Positions 1-8,058 of a stretch of 10,474 bases of DNA are shown piece after piece (the first letter of the stretch is position 1; each line of letters begins with the position of its first letter). Below the pieces are notes generated by a model, which searched no databases, had not been told where the DNA came from, and was given only the letters and a program-made list of their open reading frames with translations. The position numbers and the translations under genes were made by a program. Source of the stretch: QQUD01 sp039029915. GTDB lineage: Bacteria; Chloroflexota; Anaerolineae; Promineifilales; Promineifilaceae. The stretch covers positions 1 to 10,474 of the forward strand of contig JBCCFD010000272.1 in assembly GCA_039029915.1 (NCBI GenBank), written 5' to 3'.

Positions 1-3000
1 GTTATCCCCCAAACAAATCCATAGGCATTTAAGGTTTCGAGGGTGTCGTTGACGCTTGTTGGAGGTGTGGCGGGATTGATGTAAACATCAACCCAGAAAT
101 CGTCAACAACGGGTTCGTCCCCAATATTCTGAATTTCAACGATCACTTGATTTGCTTGAACATCAAGGGATGACACAATAAGATCGGGTCCGATTGATGG
201 GAGTCTCACAACGGGCAAATAAAGCTCGACGTTCACTGTCTTAAAGTTCCAGCTTATAGAGTCAGTGAAGCCAGGGAAGCTGTTGCCTGTTAAATCTTCA
301 ATGGCCGTGTCGGGAATCGTGATGTAGTACGTGGTCGCGTAATCTAGAGATTCAGTTGGGGTAAATGTGAGGGTGTTTCCGTTAATTGAAACGGCCGTAA
401 TATCAAATGACTCAACAATTGAATCATCATCAGCATTGTGAATCGTAATAAACCCAGTACCTGCTTGTATCGGTTCGCTGAATTCGATGGAAAGTGATCC
501 ATCGGCTGATGTTCCGGCTGAATCATCTCCAGTAGAAAAATCTGTTGGGTAGGGTAATTCAACATCAATTGATGTAAAGCGCCAACTGACAGTATCCGTT
601 ATTCCCGCAAAAGCATTGCCGGATAAATCTTCTATAGAACCAGCTTCAATTTTGACATAATATTCTGTTTCGCTAGCATAATCCGCAGGTGGATCAATGG
701 TGAGCTGATTCCCGCTAATCGTAACGGCCGTATCCGTGACAGCCAGCGTGTGGACAATTGAGTTGTCTGCAGCTAAGTGAATGGTGATATTTCCGCTTGC
801 GGCTTGGATAGCTTCATCGAACTCAATCGTTAGTGTGCTACTTATTGGCACATTGATAGCATCGTCCGCTGGATTTAAGGTTGTGACGACCGGAGAGAGA
901 ACGTCTTCTGTTGTGAAATTCCAACTTGTGGTGTCGCTTATGCCTGCAACACCATTGTTTGATAAGTCTTCAATCCAGCCACTTGGGTAGTTGACATAAT
1001 AGCTGGTGAGGCTGGCAAAGTCAGAGGCCAGGGTAATGGTTAAAGTGTTGCCATCGACAGCAACGGCCGTTCCCGTAATGGGTACCGTAAACTGTACAGC
1101 GTCATTCGATGCATCATGAATGGTAAGATCACCTGCCCCAGCTTGGATATCCTCTGCAAAAAGTATAACTAGGCGGCTGTTAATGGGGACAGTCGTGGCG
1201 TCATCAAGCGGAGTATGGGTCAAGATCATTGGCGCAATTACGTCAGCAGAGGTGAAGTTCCATGTTGACGTGTTGCCAATCCCGGCGAAGTTGTTGCCAG
1301 ATAAGTCTTGAATTGCCGCGCCATCAATGTTGACATAATAAGTTGTTTCGCTGGCAAAGTCAGAAGGTGGATTGATAGTAAGCTGCGCGCCGCTGATCGA
1401 AACGGCCGTTCCCGTTATCGGCAATGTGTGAACCACTGAATCATCTGAAGCCAGGTGAATGGTGATGTTGCCACTATTTGCCTGAATGCTCTCAGTAAAG
1501 GTCACAATGAGATTGCTGTCAATGAGAATGTCAATCTTATTATCAACAGGTGATATCGAAGAAATAGATGGTGCAATCACATCAGCCGAGGTGAAATTCC
1601 AAATTGTGCTACTTAAAATCCCGGCAAAGTTGTTCCCCGATAAGTCTTGAACAGTTCCCATCAGCATGTTGACATAATATCCCGTTTCGCTGGCAAAATC
1701 AGTTGGTGGATTGATGATGAGTTGCGTCCCGCTTACTGAGACATTTCCACCCGTAACTGGGAGTGAGTGAATGACTGAATCATCAGAAGCCAGGTGGATA
1801 GAGATATTGCCGCTATTGGCTTGGATGTTTTCATCAAACGTAACGGTTAGATTGCTATCAACTGGGACATCGATGTCGTTGTCAACCGGCGTGAGCGTAG
1901 AAACTGTCGGTGCGATCACATCTTCAGCAGTAAAGCTCCAAGTTGTGGCGTCTAAAATACCCGCAAAGTTGTTGCTTGATAAATCTTGAACAGCTCCCGC
2001 GGGTATATTGACATAATATTCTGTTTCGCTGGCAAAATCGACTGGCGGGTCGATAATGAGCTGGGCGCCGCTCACTGAAACGTTTCCACCATTTACAGGC
2101 AAGGTATGAACCACGGTATCATCCGATGCTAGATGAATGGTGATGTTCCCGCTGTTGGCTTGAATATTTTCAGTGAAGGTGATGGAGAGATTGCTATCAA
2201 TGAGCACATCAATTTCATTATTCACAGGTATTAACGAAGTAATAGACGGTGCAATTACATCAGCCGAGGTGAAGTTCCAAGTTGTGCTATCTGAAATCCC
2301 AGCAAAGTTATTGCTTGATAAATCTTGAACTGTACTAGCAGGAATGTTGACATAATATTCTGTTTCGCTGGCAAAATCAGCCGGTGGATTAATGGTTAGT
2401 TGGCTGCCGCTCACTGAGACGTTGCTGCCAGTGACAGGAAGTGTGTGGATGACCGAATCGTTTGAGACAAGGTGAATGGTGATATTGCCGCTGTTGACCT
2501 GAATGTTTTCACTAAACGTGATGGTGAGATTGCTGTCAATCAGCACATCGATTTCATTATCCACAGGCATTAACGAAGTAATGGACGGTGCAATTACATC
2601 AGCCGAGGTGAAGTTCCAAGTTGTGCTATCTGAAATCCCAGCAAAGTTGTTGCTCGATAAATCTTGAACTGTACCAGCAGGAATATTGACATAATATTCT
2701 GTTTCGCTAGTAAAATCAGCTGGTGGATTAATAGTGAGCTGTGCCCCGCTTATTGAGACATTTCCACCCGTAACTGGGAGCGAGTGAATGACTGAATCAT
2801 CAGAAGCGAGATGGATGGTGATGTTGCCACTATTGGCTTGAATATTTTCGGTAAATGTCATCGTGAGGTTGCTGTTGATGACAACGGCCGTTTCATCGTC
2901 AGCTGGTGCTAATGTTGCAATGGAGGGAGGGATTACATCAGCCGTAGTGAAGTTCCATGTTGTTGTATCAGAAAATCCTGCATAATCGTTTGCCGCTAAA

Positions 3001-6000
3001 TCTTCAATGGCGCCAGAAGATATATTGACATAATAATCTGTGCCGCTGCTTAAAACAGTCGGTGGGTTGATGGTGACTTCATTGCCGCTAATAGAAACGG
3101 CCGTTCCCGTTACATCAATCGTTTGCACCACTGAATCATCTGAACCAAGATGGATCGTAATGTTTCCAGTGCCTTTTTGAACAGATTCACTTAAGGTAAT
3201 GACAAGATTAGATGCCAGAGCAATATCCACAGCCCCATCCGCTGGGCTGAGCATAGAAAGGGTAGGTGGGGTCGTGTCAGGAATCGTTGTGAAGTTCCAG
3301 GAGGTTGTGTTTAAAATGCCTGCAAAAGGAATGCCATAAATATCTTCAACCGCCGTCGCTGGGATGTTAATATAATATTCGGTCAGATAATCTAAATCTG
3401 CAGGCGGGTTGATGGTTAATTGGGACCCACTAATCGAAACGTTTGACCCCGTTACCGCTAAGGTATGTACGACCGAGTCGTCGGAGCTGAGATGGATTGT
3501 AATGTTACCACTGCCTGCTTGAATCGTTTCATCAAATGTCGCAATCAGGTTTGCATCGAGGGCCACATTCGCCCCGTTATCAGCCGGTGAGAGAGGCGTC
3601 ACTGCGGCTAATACAGGGGGTGTTCCCACTGTGGTCGTTTCGCTATCACTGTTGTTACCTGAGGAAGGATCTGTTGTGCTAGATGAGACGGAAGCAGACA
3701 GTGTCATGTCGCCACTGGTGGCTGCTCCAACCGAGACGACGATTTGGAAAGAACTTGAGCTACTACTAGAAATCGTTCCTAAGGAACAGGTGGTTCCGCC
3801 TGTCGGAGATTCGGCACAGCCTGAGCTGCTCACGAATGTGACGCCAGTTGGTAAAGTGACGTTGCTGACGACATTATAAGCCGGATTGCTGCTGCCGTTT
3901 GTGACGTTAAATGAGTAAGTCAGGTTTTGGGTTGGGTCGACGGGGTCTGGTGAGTCACTAACCGTGATGGATAAATCGGCCGTGTTAGTATCGCTTAGGG
4001 TGATGTCATTACCGCTACCGTCAAAGTAGCTAATGATAAAGTTTGGATTGGTGCCGGGGTTTGTGTCGCTACCTTCTGACAGTCCGCTGAAGGTGCCTGA
4101 GATGGTATCAGAATCGTCGTTAGAAACGGCCGTAATCGTGCCGCTTGCATCCGAATAACTCCCTGTTGAAAGGGTCAGTCCCACATTACTGCCAATCGTA
4201 ACAGTTCCCGCAACAGTTAGCTGATCGTGGGTACCGCCGCTGGGAGTGCCCGATAAATCAAGCTGTAACTCGCTGTTATTAGCAAAAGAGCTGTTCCCAC
4301 TCACACCAAAGGTGCCGTTAGGCGCTACGGTGCCGTTAAAAGTGATAGACGGTGCAGTAAGGTCTGTTCCGCCGCTGCTGCTGTTACTAATGTTATTGGC
4401 GGTGAGTAAGGTGAGCGGATCAGTGAATACGGCCGTATTTATTGTCATATTGCCTGCATCACTTTTGCCAATAGTGATACTGCTAAATCCATCAATGAGG
4501 TAGCTAAGTTCTGTATCCGTTAGGTTAAGCGTGCCGCTCCCGCCGCCAAGCCCAATGGTGGTGCCAGCCGTAAGAGGTTCGATGAGAAGGGAGCCGCTCG
4601 ATTGAATCGTTCCCCCATCAAGCCTGAACAGATCCCCTATTAAGGTGATATTCCCATTGTGGGATGGTCCACCAATCGCCCCTGTATTCATTTGAATTGC
4701 ATTATTTGTACTTGTGCCGGTTAGGGTAATGTTGCTGGAGCCAGTTGACACAATGCCGTCAGAAGAATTTAAAAAACGAATACCCTGTGAACTCCCGCCG
4801 CCTGTACCATTAATGTTCATATCACCATCGACGCTATTGATGCTTGAATCTGCATCATCAATACGTACCCCTTGGCTGGTACCTCCAGTGGCATTGATTG
4901 TGATTGTTCCCGCAGAGGCACCCGTGCCAGTTGATTGAATTTGCCCCCCTTGCATAACAATCAGACCAATAGAAAGGCTTCCAGAGCCACCCTGCCCCGT
5001 AATGTTAATATCGCCAGCAACGGCTGAAACTTCAGCAGTAGCGCCTTCAACACGAACACCGTTGTTGTTGTTACTACTGCCACCACCTGCCCCATTCAGA
5101 GTAATTGAAGCGGCTGTACCTGATGTACCAGTTGATGTAACTTGTGAGCTTTGAATATGGATGCCGTGGTTTAAAAAACCTGTTGTACTGAAGCTATTTA
5201 TCCCTGTAATTTGAATATCACCATCCACACTGGTGACCTTGTTGCGTATGCTAACGGGGTAGTTAATATTGGTACCAGCAACGGCCGTTCCATGAAGTGT
5301 AATCGTCCCAGCCGAAGCACCGCTTCCCGACGACTCCACTGTTCCCCAGATTTGCATACCCGAGTTTTGACCACTGGCCGCGTCATCTCCACCAATGGCA
5401 GTAAATGAAATATCTCCACTGCCAATCGTTTCGATTTTCCCTCGTTGGGAGATACCTGTAAAGTTACCGGTTGCTGTTCCGCTTGTGTTGGCATTAAAAG
5501 TTAGATTGCCCGCCGTGGTTCGAATAACCAATCCGTTACTCATCGAAATGGATCGATCGGCGTTAATGGTTAAATTTGAGCCAGACGTCCAGATGATACT
5601 GACATCCCCGTCAATGGTGATGTCCCCATTACCGCCTGTGCCCGTTGTTTCAATAGTGAGGCTCCCTGTGTTTTGGAGAAAGGTTTGAATATCTGCATCA
5701 TTGAGCGTGTTGGCATTGGTAGGGCTACTCCCAATTGCGCTCCCTGAGCCATTAACGATAGAGATGTCATTGGGATCGAGTAGAAAGTGACCCGCCGCAC
5801 CATTGGGCGACGTAATGTCAATGCGCTCTGCCCAATTAGGGAAACGCCACGTTTCTTTCCCTGACACTTCAACAAAGCCTCCATTACCTCCGTCAACACC
5901 ACCGCGTGCGCTAACAGAGCCATACATCTGGGTATCCTTTTCAGCCCAAATAATGATGTTACCGCCATTACCTTGAACAATTGCATCGGCTGAAAGATGG

Positions 6001-6563
6001 ACGTTTTGATCGATAATGACGTTTTGGGCGAGATATTGAGACGCTGGCTCAGCTTTAGGATTGTTGCCGATGATAAGGGTGCCACCTTGGTTATGGCCGT
6101 TGACATCTATGGACCCAAAAATCGAAATGTCTCCCATTGCCTCGAGTCGAATATTGCCCACAGGCGCCGAAATCGAATCATTCACCGTTAAATCCCCTCG
6201 GGATTGGGCCGTGAAGGACATACCTTCTTTAAGCGTGAGTGAACCAATATTGATAGACGATTTGGAATGAATAGAAATATCTTCCGTACCGCTGGTAATG
6301 TCAATGAGCTGATCATTGATCGTTATTTGGCTGTTTGTGGCACCAATTGCGATAGGCTCAAATGTCTTAACAGAAATAGTTAAATGACCATCGGTGTCCA
6401 AATGAGTGTGAAAATCTGACGAAAGCGCACCAATCCTCGTAGTCCCGACATTAAAAAACTGTATCGGTTGTAGCTGAATTAAAAAAAATAGGATCGGTAA
6501 GAGGAATATAGACGCTGTAATGTTGTGCCAGCTTTTGAAGCGGTGTTGAAAGGTATGTGGCAT
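1..6563 (-). CDS. Giant exported mosaic adhesin-like protein (FHA-like beta-helix, DUF11, ten Big_5, CARDB); 3' end outside window
   Basis: The frame is open from ATG 6563-6561 to the left edge, at least 2187 codons with no stop. GGGAG lies 7 nt before the ATG, which supports this start. Residues 15-31 form a hydrophobic segment after a basic N-terminus (signal peptide or anchor; no clear cleavage site). Residues about 155-268 match the part of filamentous haemagglutinin-type proteins with a GNGG-I-I-WA motif, GGNGGFVEVSGKE and a LLDPNDISI stretch. Irregular beta-helix repeats follow to about 720. An autotransporter-passenger-like segment (766-860) ends in GSGNDITLSD. A DUF11-like domain (862-979) holds Cys916 and Cys926, the only cysteines I found. 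Ten Big_5 domains (about 980-2108) and the start of a CARDB domain follow. The inferred role is an extracellular adhesin or cell-wall/sheath protein; substrate unknown. The usual two-partner-secretion N-terminal domain (NPNG-type motif) was not seen. Domain names come from recognised motifs, not a search. Confidence 0.88.
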   Translation of the reverse strand, partial: MPHTFQHRFKSWHNITASIFLLPILFFLIQLQPIQFFNVGTTRIGALSSDFHTHLDTDGHLTISVKTFEPIAIGATNSQITINDQLIDITSGTEDISIHSKSSINIGSLTLKEGMSFTAQSRGDLTVNDSISAPVGNIRLEAMGDISIFGSIDVNGHNQGGTLIIGNNPKAEPASQYLAQNVIIDQNVHLSADAIVQGNGGNIIIWAEKDTQMYGSVSARGGVDGGNGGFVEVSGKETWRFPNWAERIDITSPNGAAGHFLLDPNDISIVNGSGSAIGSSPTNANTLNDADIQTFLQNTGSLTIETTGTGGNGDITIDGDVSIIWTSGSNLTINADRSISMSNGLVIRTTAGNLTFNANTSGTATGNFTGISQRGKIETIGSGDISFTAIGGDDAASGQNSGMQIWGTVESSGSGASAGTITLHGTAVAGTNINYPVSIRNKVTSVDGDIQITGINSFSTTGFLNHGIHIQSSQVTSTGTSGTAASITLNGAGGGSSNNNNGVRVEGATAEVSAVAGDINITGQGGSGSLSIGLIVMQGGQIQSTGTGASAGTITINATGGTSQGVRIDDADSSINSVDGDMNINGTGGGSSQGIRFLNSSDGIVSTGSSNITLTGTSTNNAIQMNTGAIGGPSHNGNITLIGDLFRLDGGTIQSSGSLLIEPLTAGTTIGLGGGSGTLNLTDTELSYLIDGFSSITIGKSDAGNMTINTAVFTDPLTLLTANNISNSSSGGTDLTAPSITFNGTVAPNGTFGVSGNSSFANNSELQLDLSGTPSGGTHDQLTVAGTVTIGSNVGLTLSTGSYSDASGTITAVSNDDSDTISGTFSGLSEGSDTNPGTNPNFIISYFDGSGNDITLSDTNTADLSITVSDSPDPVDPTQNLTYSFNVTNGSSNPAYNVVSNVTLPTGVTFVSSSGCAESPTGGTTCSLGTISSSSSSSFQIVVSVGAATSGDMTLSASVSSSTTDPSSGNNSDSETTTVGTPPVLAAVTPLSPADNGANVALDANLIATFDETIQAGSGNITIHLSSDDSVVHTLAVTGSNVSISGSQLTINPPADLDYLTEYYINIPATAVEDIYGIPFAGILNTTSWNFTTIPDTTPPTLSMLSPADGAVDIALASNLVITLSESVQKGTGNITIHLGSDDSVVQTIDVTGTAVSISGNEVTINPPTVLSSGTDYYVNISSGAIEDLAANDYAGFSDTTTWNFTTADVIPPSIATLAPADDETAVVINSNLTMTFTENIQANSGNITIHLASDDSVIHSLPVTGGNVSISGAQLTINPPADFTSETEYYVNIPAGTVQDLSSNNFAGISDSTTWNFTSADVIAPSITSLMPVDNEIDVLIDSNLTITFSENIQVNSGNITIHLVSNDSVIHTLPVTGSNVSVSGSQLTINPPADFASETEYYVNIPASTVQDLSSNNFAGISDSTTWNFTSADVIAPSITSLIPVNNEIDVLIDSNLSITFTENIQANSGNITIHLASDDTVVHTLPVNGGNVSVSGAQLIIDPPVDFASETEYYVNIPAGAVQDLSSNNFAGILDATTWSFTAEDVIAPTVSTLTPVDNDIDVPVDSNLTVTFDENIQANSGNISIHLASDDSVIHSLPVTGGNVSVSGTQLIINPPTDFASETGYYVNMLMGTVQDLSGNNFAGILSSTIWNFTSADVIAPSISSISPVDNKIDILIDSNLIVTFTESIQANSGNITIHLASDDSVVHTLPITGTAVSISGAQLTINPPSDFASETTYYVNIDGAAIQDLSGNNFAGIGNTSTWNFTSADVIAPMILTHTPLDDATTVPINSRLVILFAEDIQAGAGDLTIHDASNDAVQFTVPITGTAVAVDGNTLTITLASDFASLTSYYVNYPSGWIEDLSNNGVAGISDTTSWNFTTEDVLSPVVTTLNPADDAINVPISSTLTIEFDEAIQAASGNITIHLAADNSIVHTLAVTDTAVTISGNQLTIDPPADYASETEYYVKIEAGSIEDLSGNAFAGITDTVSWRFTSIDVELPYPTDFSTGDDSAGTSADGSLSIEFSEPIQAGTGFITIHNADDDSIVESFDITAVSINGNTLTFTPTESLDYATTYYITIPDTAIEDLTGNSFPGFTDSISWNFKTVNVELYLPVVRLPSIGPDLIVSSLDVQANQVIVEIQNIGDEPVVDDFWVDVYINPATPPTSVNDTLETLNAYGFVWGI
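240..3625 (-). repeat. Ten tandem Big_5 (SbsA Ig-like) domain repeats, period 339 bp
   Basis: The repeat lies inside the giant gene. The codons for the conserved Tyr-Tyr-Val-Asn strand (plus-strand anchor TTGACATAATA or variant) fall at 319, 652, 991, 1330, 1669, 2008, 2347, 2686, 3025 and 3367. Seven of the nine intervals are exactly 339 bp (113 codons) and the outer two are 333 and 342 bp, so the frame is always kept. The unit consensus contains SGNITIHLASDDSV, VTG-x-x-VSISG, QLTINPPADFASETEYYVNI, and a domain-ending TTWNFTSADV. These are hallmarks of Big_5 domains of large surface proteins. The units are very similar in the middle and diverge at both ends: 2245-2309 and 2584-2648 are identical over 65 bp, pointing to recent amplification or conversion. 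CRISPR is excluded because the whole unit is coding and there are no unique spacers. Confidence 0.9.
4610..5410 (-). repeat. Irregular beta-helix repeats in the giant gene (about four units of 60-67 residues)
   Basis: Three to four degenerate units are visible in the translation. Each starts with a SxGTGASAGTIT-like strand, goes on to GVRI or GIHI, then VxSVDGDIxITG, then a glycine/serine-rich loop. Approximate boundaries on the plus strand are 5340, 5140, 4940, 4757 and 4610. The pattern of short, Gly/Ser/Thr/Asn-rich strands is what right-handed beta-helix passengers of the filamentous haemagglutinin type look like. DNA identity between units is low, unlike the Big_5 repeats, so this array is older or under different constraint. 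No function beyond a structural shaft can be read from it. Confidence 0.6.
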
Positions 6564-6570
6564 GGTTAGA

Positions 6571-6575
6571 CTCCC
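6571..6575 (-). promoter_or_regulatory. Shine-Dalgarno of the giant adhesin-like gene
   Basis: On the minus strand GGGAG stands 7 nt before the ATG at 6563-6561. It fixes the start directly before the basic and hydrophobic N-terminus. It is the only clear ribosome binding site in the window: hemL and hemY have none close to their start codons. Confidence 0.7.
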
Positions 6576-6667
6576 AAAAAGAATGAGTGTCTAGTTTATG
6601 CGATGAAGCTGTTGGGATGCTCTAAGAAAATAGTCCTTTGCGCTATTCTATACCCCAAAAGATTTAG

Positions 6668-6693
6668 TGAGACGCCGCTGCTGGCGCGTCTCA
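6668..6693. repeat. Palindrome TGAGACGC / GCGTCTCA, 10-nt loop
   Basis: Eight-base perfect arms (6668-6675 and 6686-6693) flank a 10-nt GC-rich loop. No T-run follows on either strand, so it does not look like a standard intrinsic terminator. The arms share the AGACGC/GCGTCT core with the palindrome 50 bp away, which suggests two members of one small dispersed palindromic repeat family. Confidence 0.6.
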
Positions 6694-6743
6694 TATTGGC
6701 AAATGTGTTGGGTAATCAATAATAGCGGGTGTTGGTGGATTTT

Positions 6744-6764
6744 AGACGCCCCACTGGGGCGTCT
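6744..6764. repeat. Strong hairpin AGACGCCCC-ACT-GGGGCGTCT just downstream of hemL
   Basis: Nine-base perfect arms enclose a 3-nt loop, starting 8 nt after the hemL stop codon in the direction of transcription. The position and GC-rich stem would suit a transcript end or a 3'-stabilising hairpin. However, on the minus strand it is followed by AAAA rather than a U-tract, so a factor-independent terminator is not well supported. It shares its arm core with the 6668-6693 palindrome. Confidence 0.65.
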
Positions 6765-6772
6765 CTACAAGG

Positions 6773-8056
6773 TTAAATGGATTGGAATGCTTTGGTAAAG
6801 GCGTCGATCGTTTTGTTAATTTCTGCTTCGCCGTGGGCGGTCGAGAGGAAGCACGCTTCAAATTGGGACGGGGGTAAATAGACGCCGTTCTGCAACAGGG
6901 TTTGGAAAAACGTAGCAAACTTGTCTAAATCGCAAGTGGCGACGTCATCGTAGTTGGTGATCGGCTGATCGGTGAGGTAGGTGCAGAACATGGTGCCCAC
7001 GCGGGTTTGTTGAATGGGCACGCCAGCTGATTGAGCGGCTGAGGCGATGCCAGAAGTGAGCGTGACGGCCGTATTCTCCAGCCCCGCCCATACGCCATCA
7101 TCTTTTAAAGCAGACAGCGTCGCAATCCCACCCGCCATCGCTAGTGGATTACCGGATAAAGTGCCCGCTTGGTACATGGGGCCAACGGGGGCCACCATTT
7201 CCATGATCTCTTTTTTGCCGCCGTACGCCCCAACGGGCAAACCGCCCCCAATCACCTTACCTAGGGCAGTAATATCGGGCGTAATGCCGTACAGCGTTTG
7301 GGCACCGCCGGGATGAACGCGGAAACCGGTCATGACTTCATCAAAGACGAGCAAGGCGCCATCGTTTTCGGTCAGCTGGCGTAGTCCTGCCAAAAAGCCG
7401 TCTTGTGGGGGCACAACCCCCATATTCCCCGCTACAGGTTCAATGATGATAGCGGCGATTTCACCTGGGAACTGTTCAAAGAGCATCTGAACGGCCGTTA
7501 AATCATTGTACGGTGCCACTAGCGTATCCGCGACGGTAGCCGCGGGGACACCCGGCGAATCTGGTAAGCCCAGCGTGGCAACTCCTGAACCAGCCTGAAC
7601 CAGCAGCATATCGGCGTGACCGTGATAGTTTCCTTTGAACTTCACAATTTTTGAACGCCCCGTGTAAGCGCGAGCCAAGCGTAATGCACTCATTGTGGCT
7701 TCCGTGCCAGAATTAACAAAGCGAATCATTTCGATTTGAGGCATGAACGACATGACAAGCTCAGCCAGCTCAATTTCAAGCGGGCTGGGGGCACCAAAGC
7801 TTGTGCTTTTGGCAGCTACTTCTTTCAGCTTCGTCACTACTTCAGGATGAGCGTGCCCGCGAATCAGAGGGCCAAAAGAGAGAACGTAGTCAATAAAGCG
7901 ATTCCCGTCAACATCGATCATGTAAGCGCCTTCACCCCGATCAATAAATAGCGGCTGGCCACCAACGGCGCGAAAGGCCCGGGCAGGGGAATCGACCCCA
8001 CCGGGGAGAAGGGTTTGGGCTTTTTGAAACAGTCTAACTGAGGTTTGAATATTCAT
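6773..8056 (-). CDS. hemL: Glutamate-1-semialdehyde 2,1-aminomutase
   Basis: This cytosolic PLP enzyme converts glutamate-1-semialdehyde to 5-aminolevulinate, the second step of the C5 route that starts from glutamyl-tRNA. The 427-residue length is the family norm. The frame is intact from ATG to TAA. Visible motifs are SGTEA at 116-120 (cofactor phosphate region), NYHGH at 143-147, DEVMTGFR at 239-246, whose Asp239 should contact the PLP ring nitrogen, and ALGKVIGGGLPVGAYGG with Lys267 as the expected Schiff-base lysine. The N-terminus (LLPGGVDSPARAF) is typical of HemL and separates it from related class-III aminotransferases. It follows hemY by 166 bp on the same strand. No Shine-Dalgarno precedes the ATG; a GATT heptamer repeat occupies that place. 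Two ACGGCCGT octamers lie inside (7065, 7491). Confidence 0.97.
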   Translation of the reverse strand: MNIQTSVRLFQKAQTLLPGGVDSPARAFRAVGGQPLFIDRGEGAYMIDVDGNRFIDYVLSFGPLIRGHAHPEVVTKLKEVAAKSTSFGAPSPLEIELAELVMSFMPQIEMIRFVNSGTEATMSALRLARAYTGRSKIVKFKGNYHGHADMLLVQAGSGVATLGLPDSPGVPAATVADTLVAPYNDLTAVQMLFEQFPGEIAAIIIEPVAGNMGVVPPQDGFLAGLRQLTENDGALLVFDEVMTGFRVHPGGAQTLYGITPDITALGKVIGGGLPVGAYGGKKEIMEMVAPVGPMYQAGTLSGNPLAMAGGIATLSALKDDGVWAGLENTAVTLTSGIASAAQSAGVPIQQTRVGTMFCTYLTDQPITNYDDVATCDLDKFATFFQTLLQNGVYLPPSQFEACFLSTAHGEAEINKTIDAFTKAFQSI

Positions 8057-8058
8057 AT

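Larger units (their letters stand above)
6564..6772. other. Intergenic region between hemL and the giant gene
   Basis: This 209-bp gap must hold the end of the hemL transcript and/or the promoter of the giant gene. Two palindromes with related arms lie at 6668-6693 and 6744-6764. A TATAGAAT sequence on the minus strand (6645-6652), about 82 bp before the giant gene's ATG, is the best -10-like match, but no good -35 stands at the right distance, so I do not call a promoter. No ORF or RNA gene was seen. Confidence 0.5.

Noticed and set aside
240..3625. CRISPR-like regular spacing
   Set aside because: The 339-bp period is a coding repeat with an open frame throughout; units are similar along their full length and have no unique spacers.
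3631..4938. Plus-strand ORFs of 74-85 codons rich in Leu, Val and Pro
   Set aside because: They are antisense to Ser/Thr/Gly/Asn-rich repeats of the giant gene, which produces such compositions; no start signals or recognisable domains.
5570..6106. Minus-strand 178-codon ORF overlapping the giant gene in another frame
   Set aside because: The giant frame is continuous here and shows clear FHA-like motifs; the overlapping product shows no domain and low-complexity composition, as expected for an out-of-frame shadow.
6645..6652. Promoter -10 box TATAGAAT for the giant gene
   Set aside because: No acceptable -35 at 16-18 bp; a single -10-like match in AT-rich DNA is weak evidence.
6744..6764. 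Intrinsic terminator of hemL
   Set aside because: The stem is strong but no U-tract follows on the minus strand, so I list it as a palindrome and leave termination open.
1..8056. Functional link between the giant surface protein and the haem genes (haem acquisition adhesin)
   Set aside because: Only neighbourhood supports it. No haem-binding motif was recognised in the protein, and a 209-bp gap with palindromes separates the genes.
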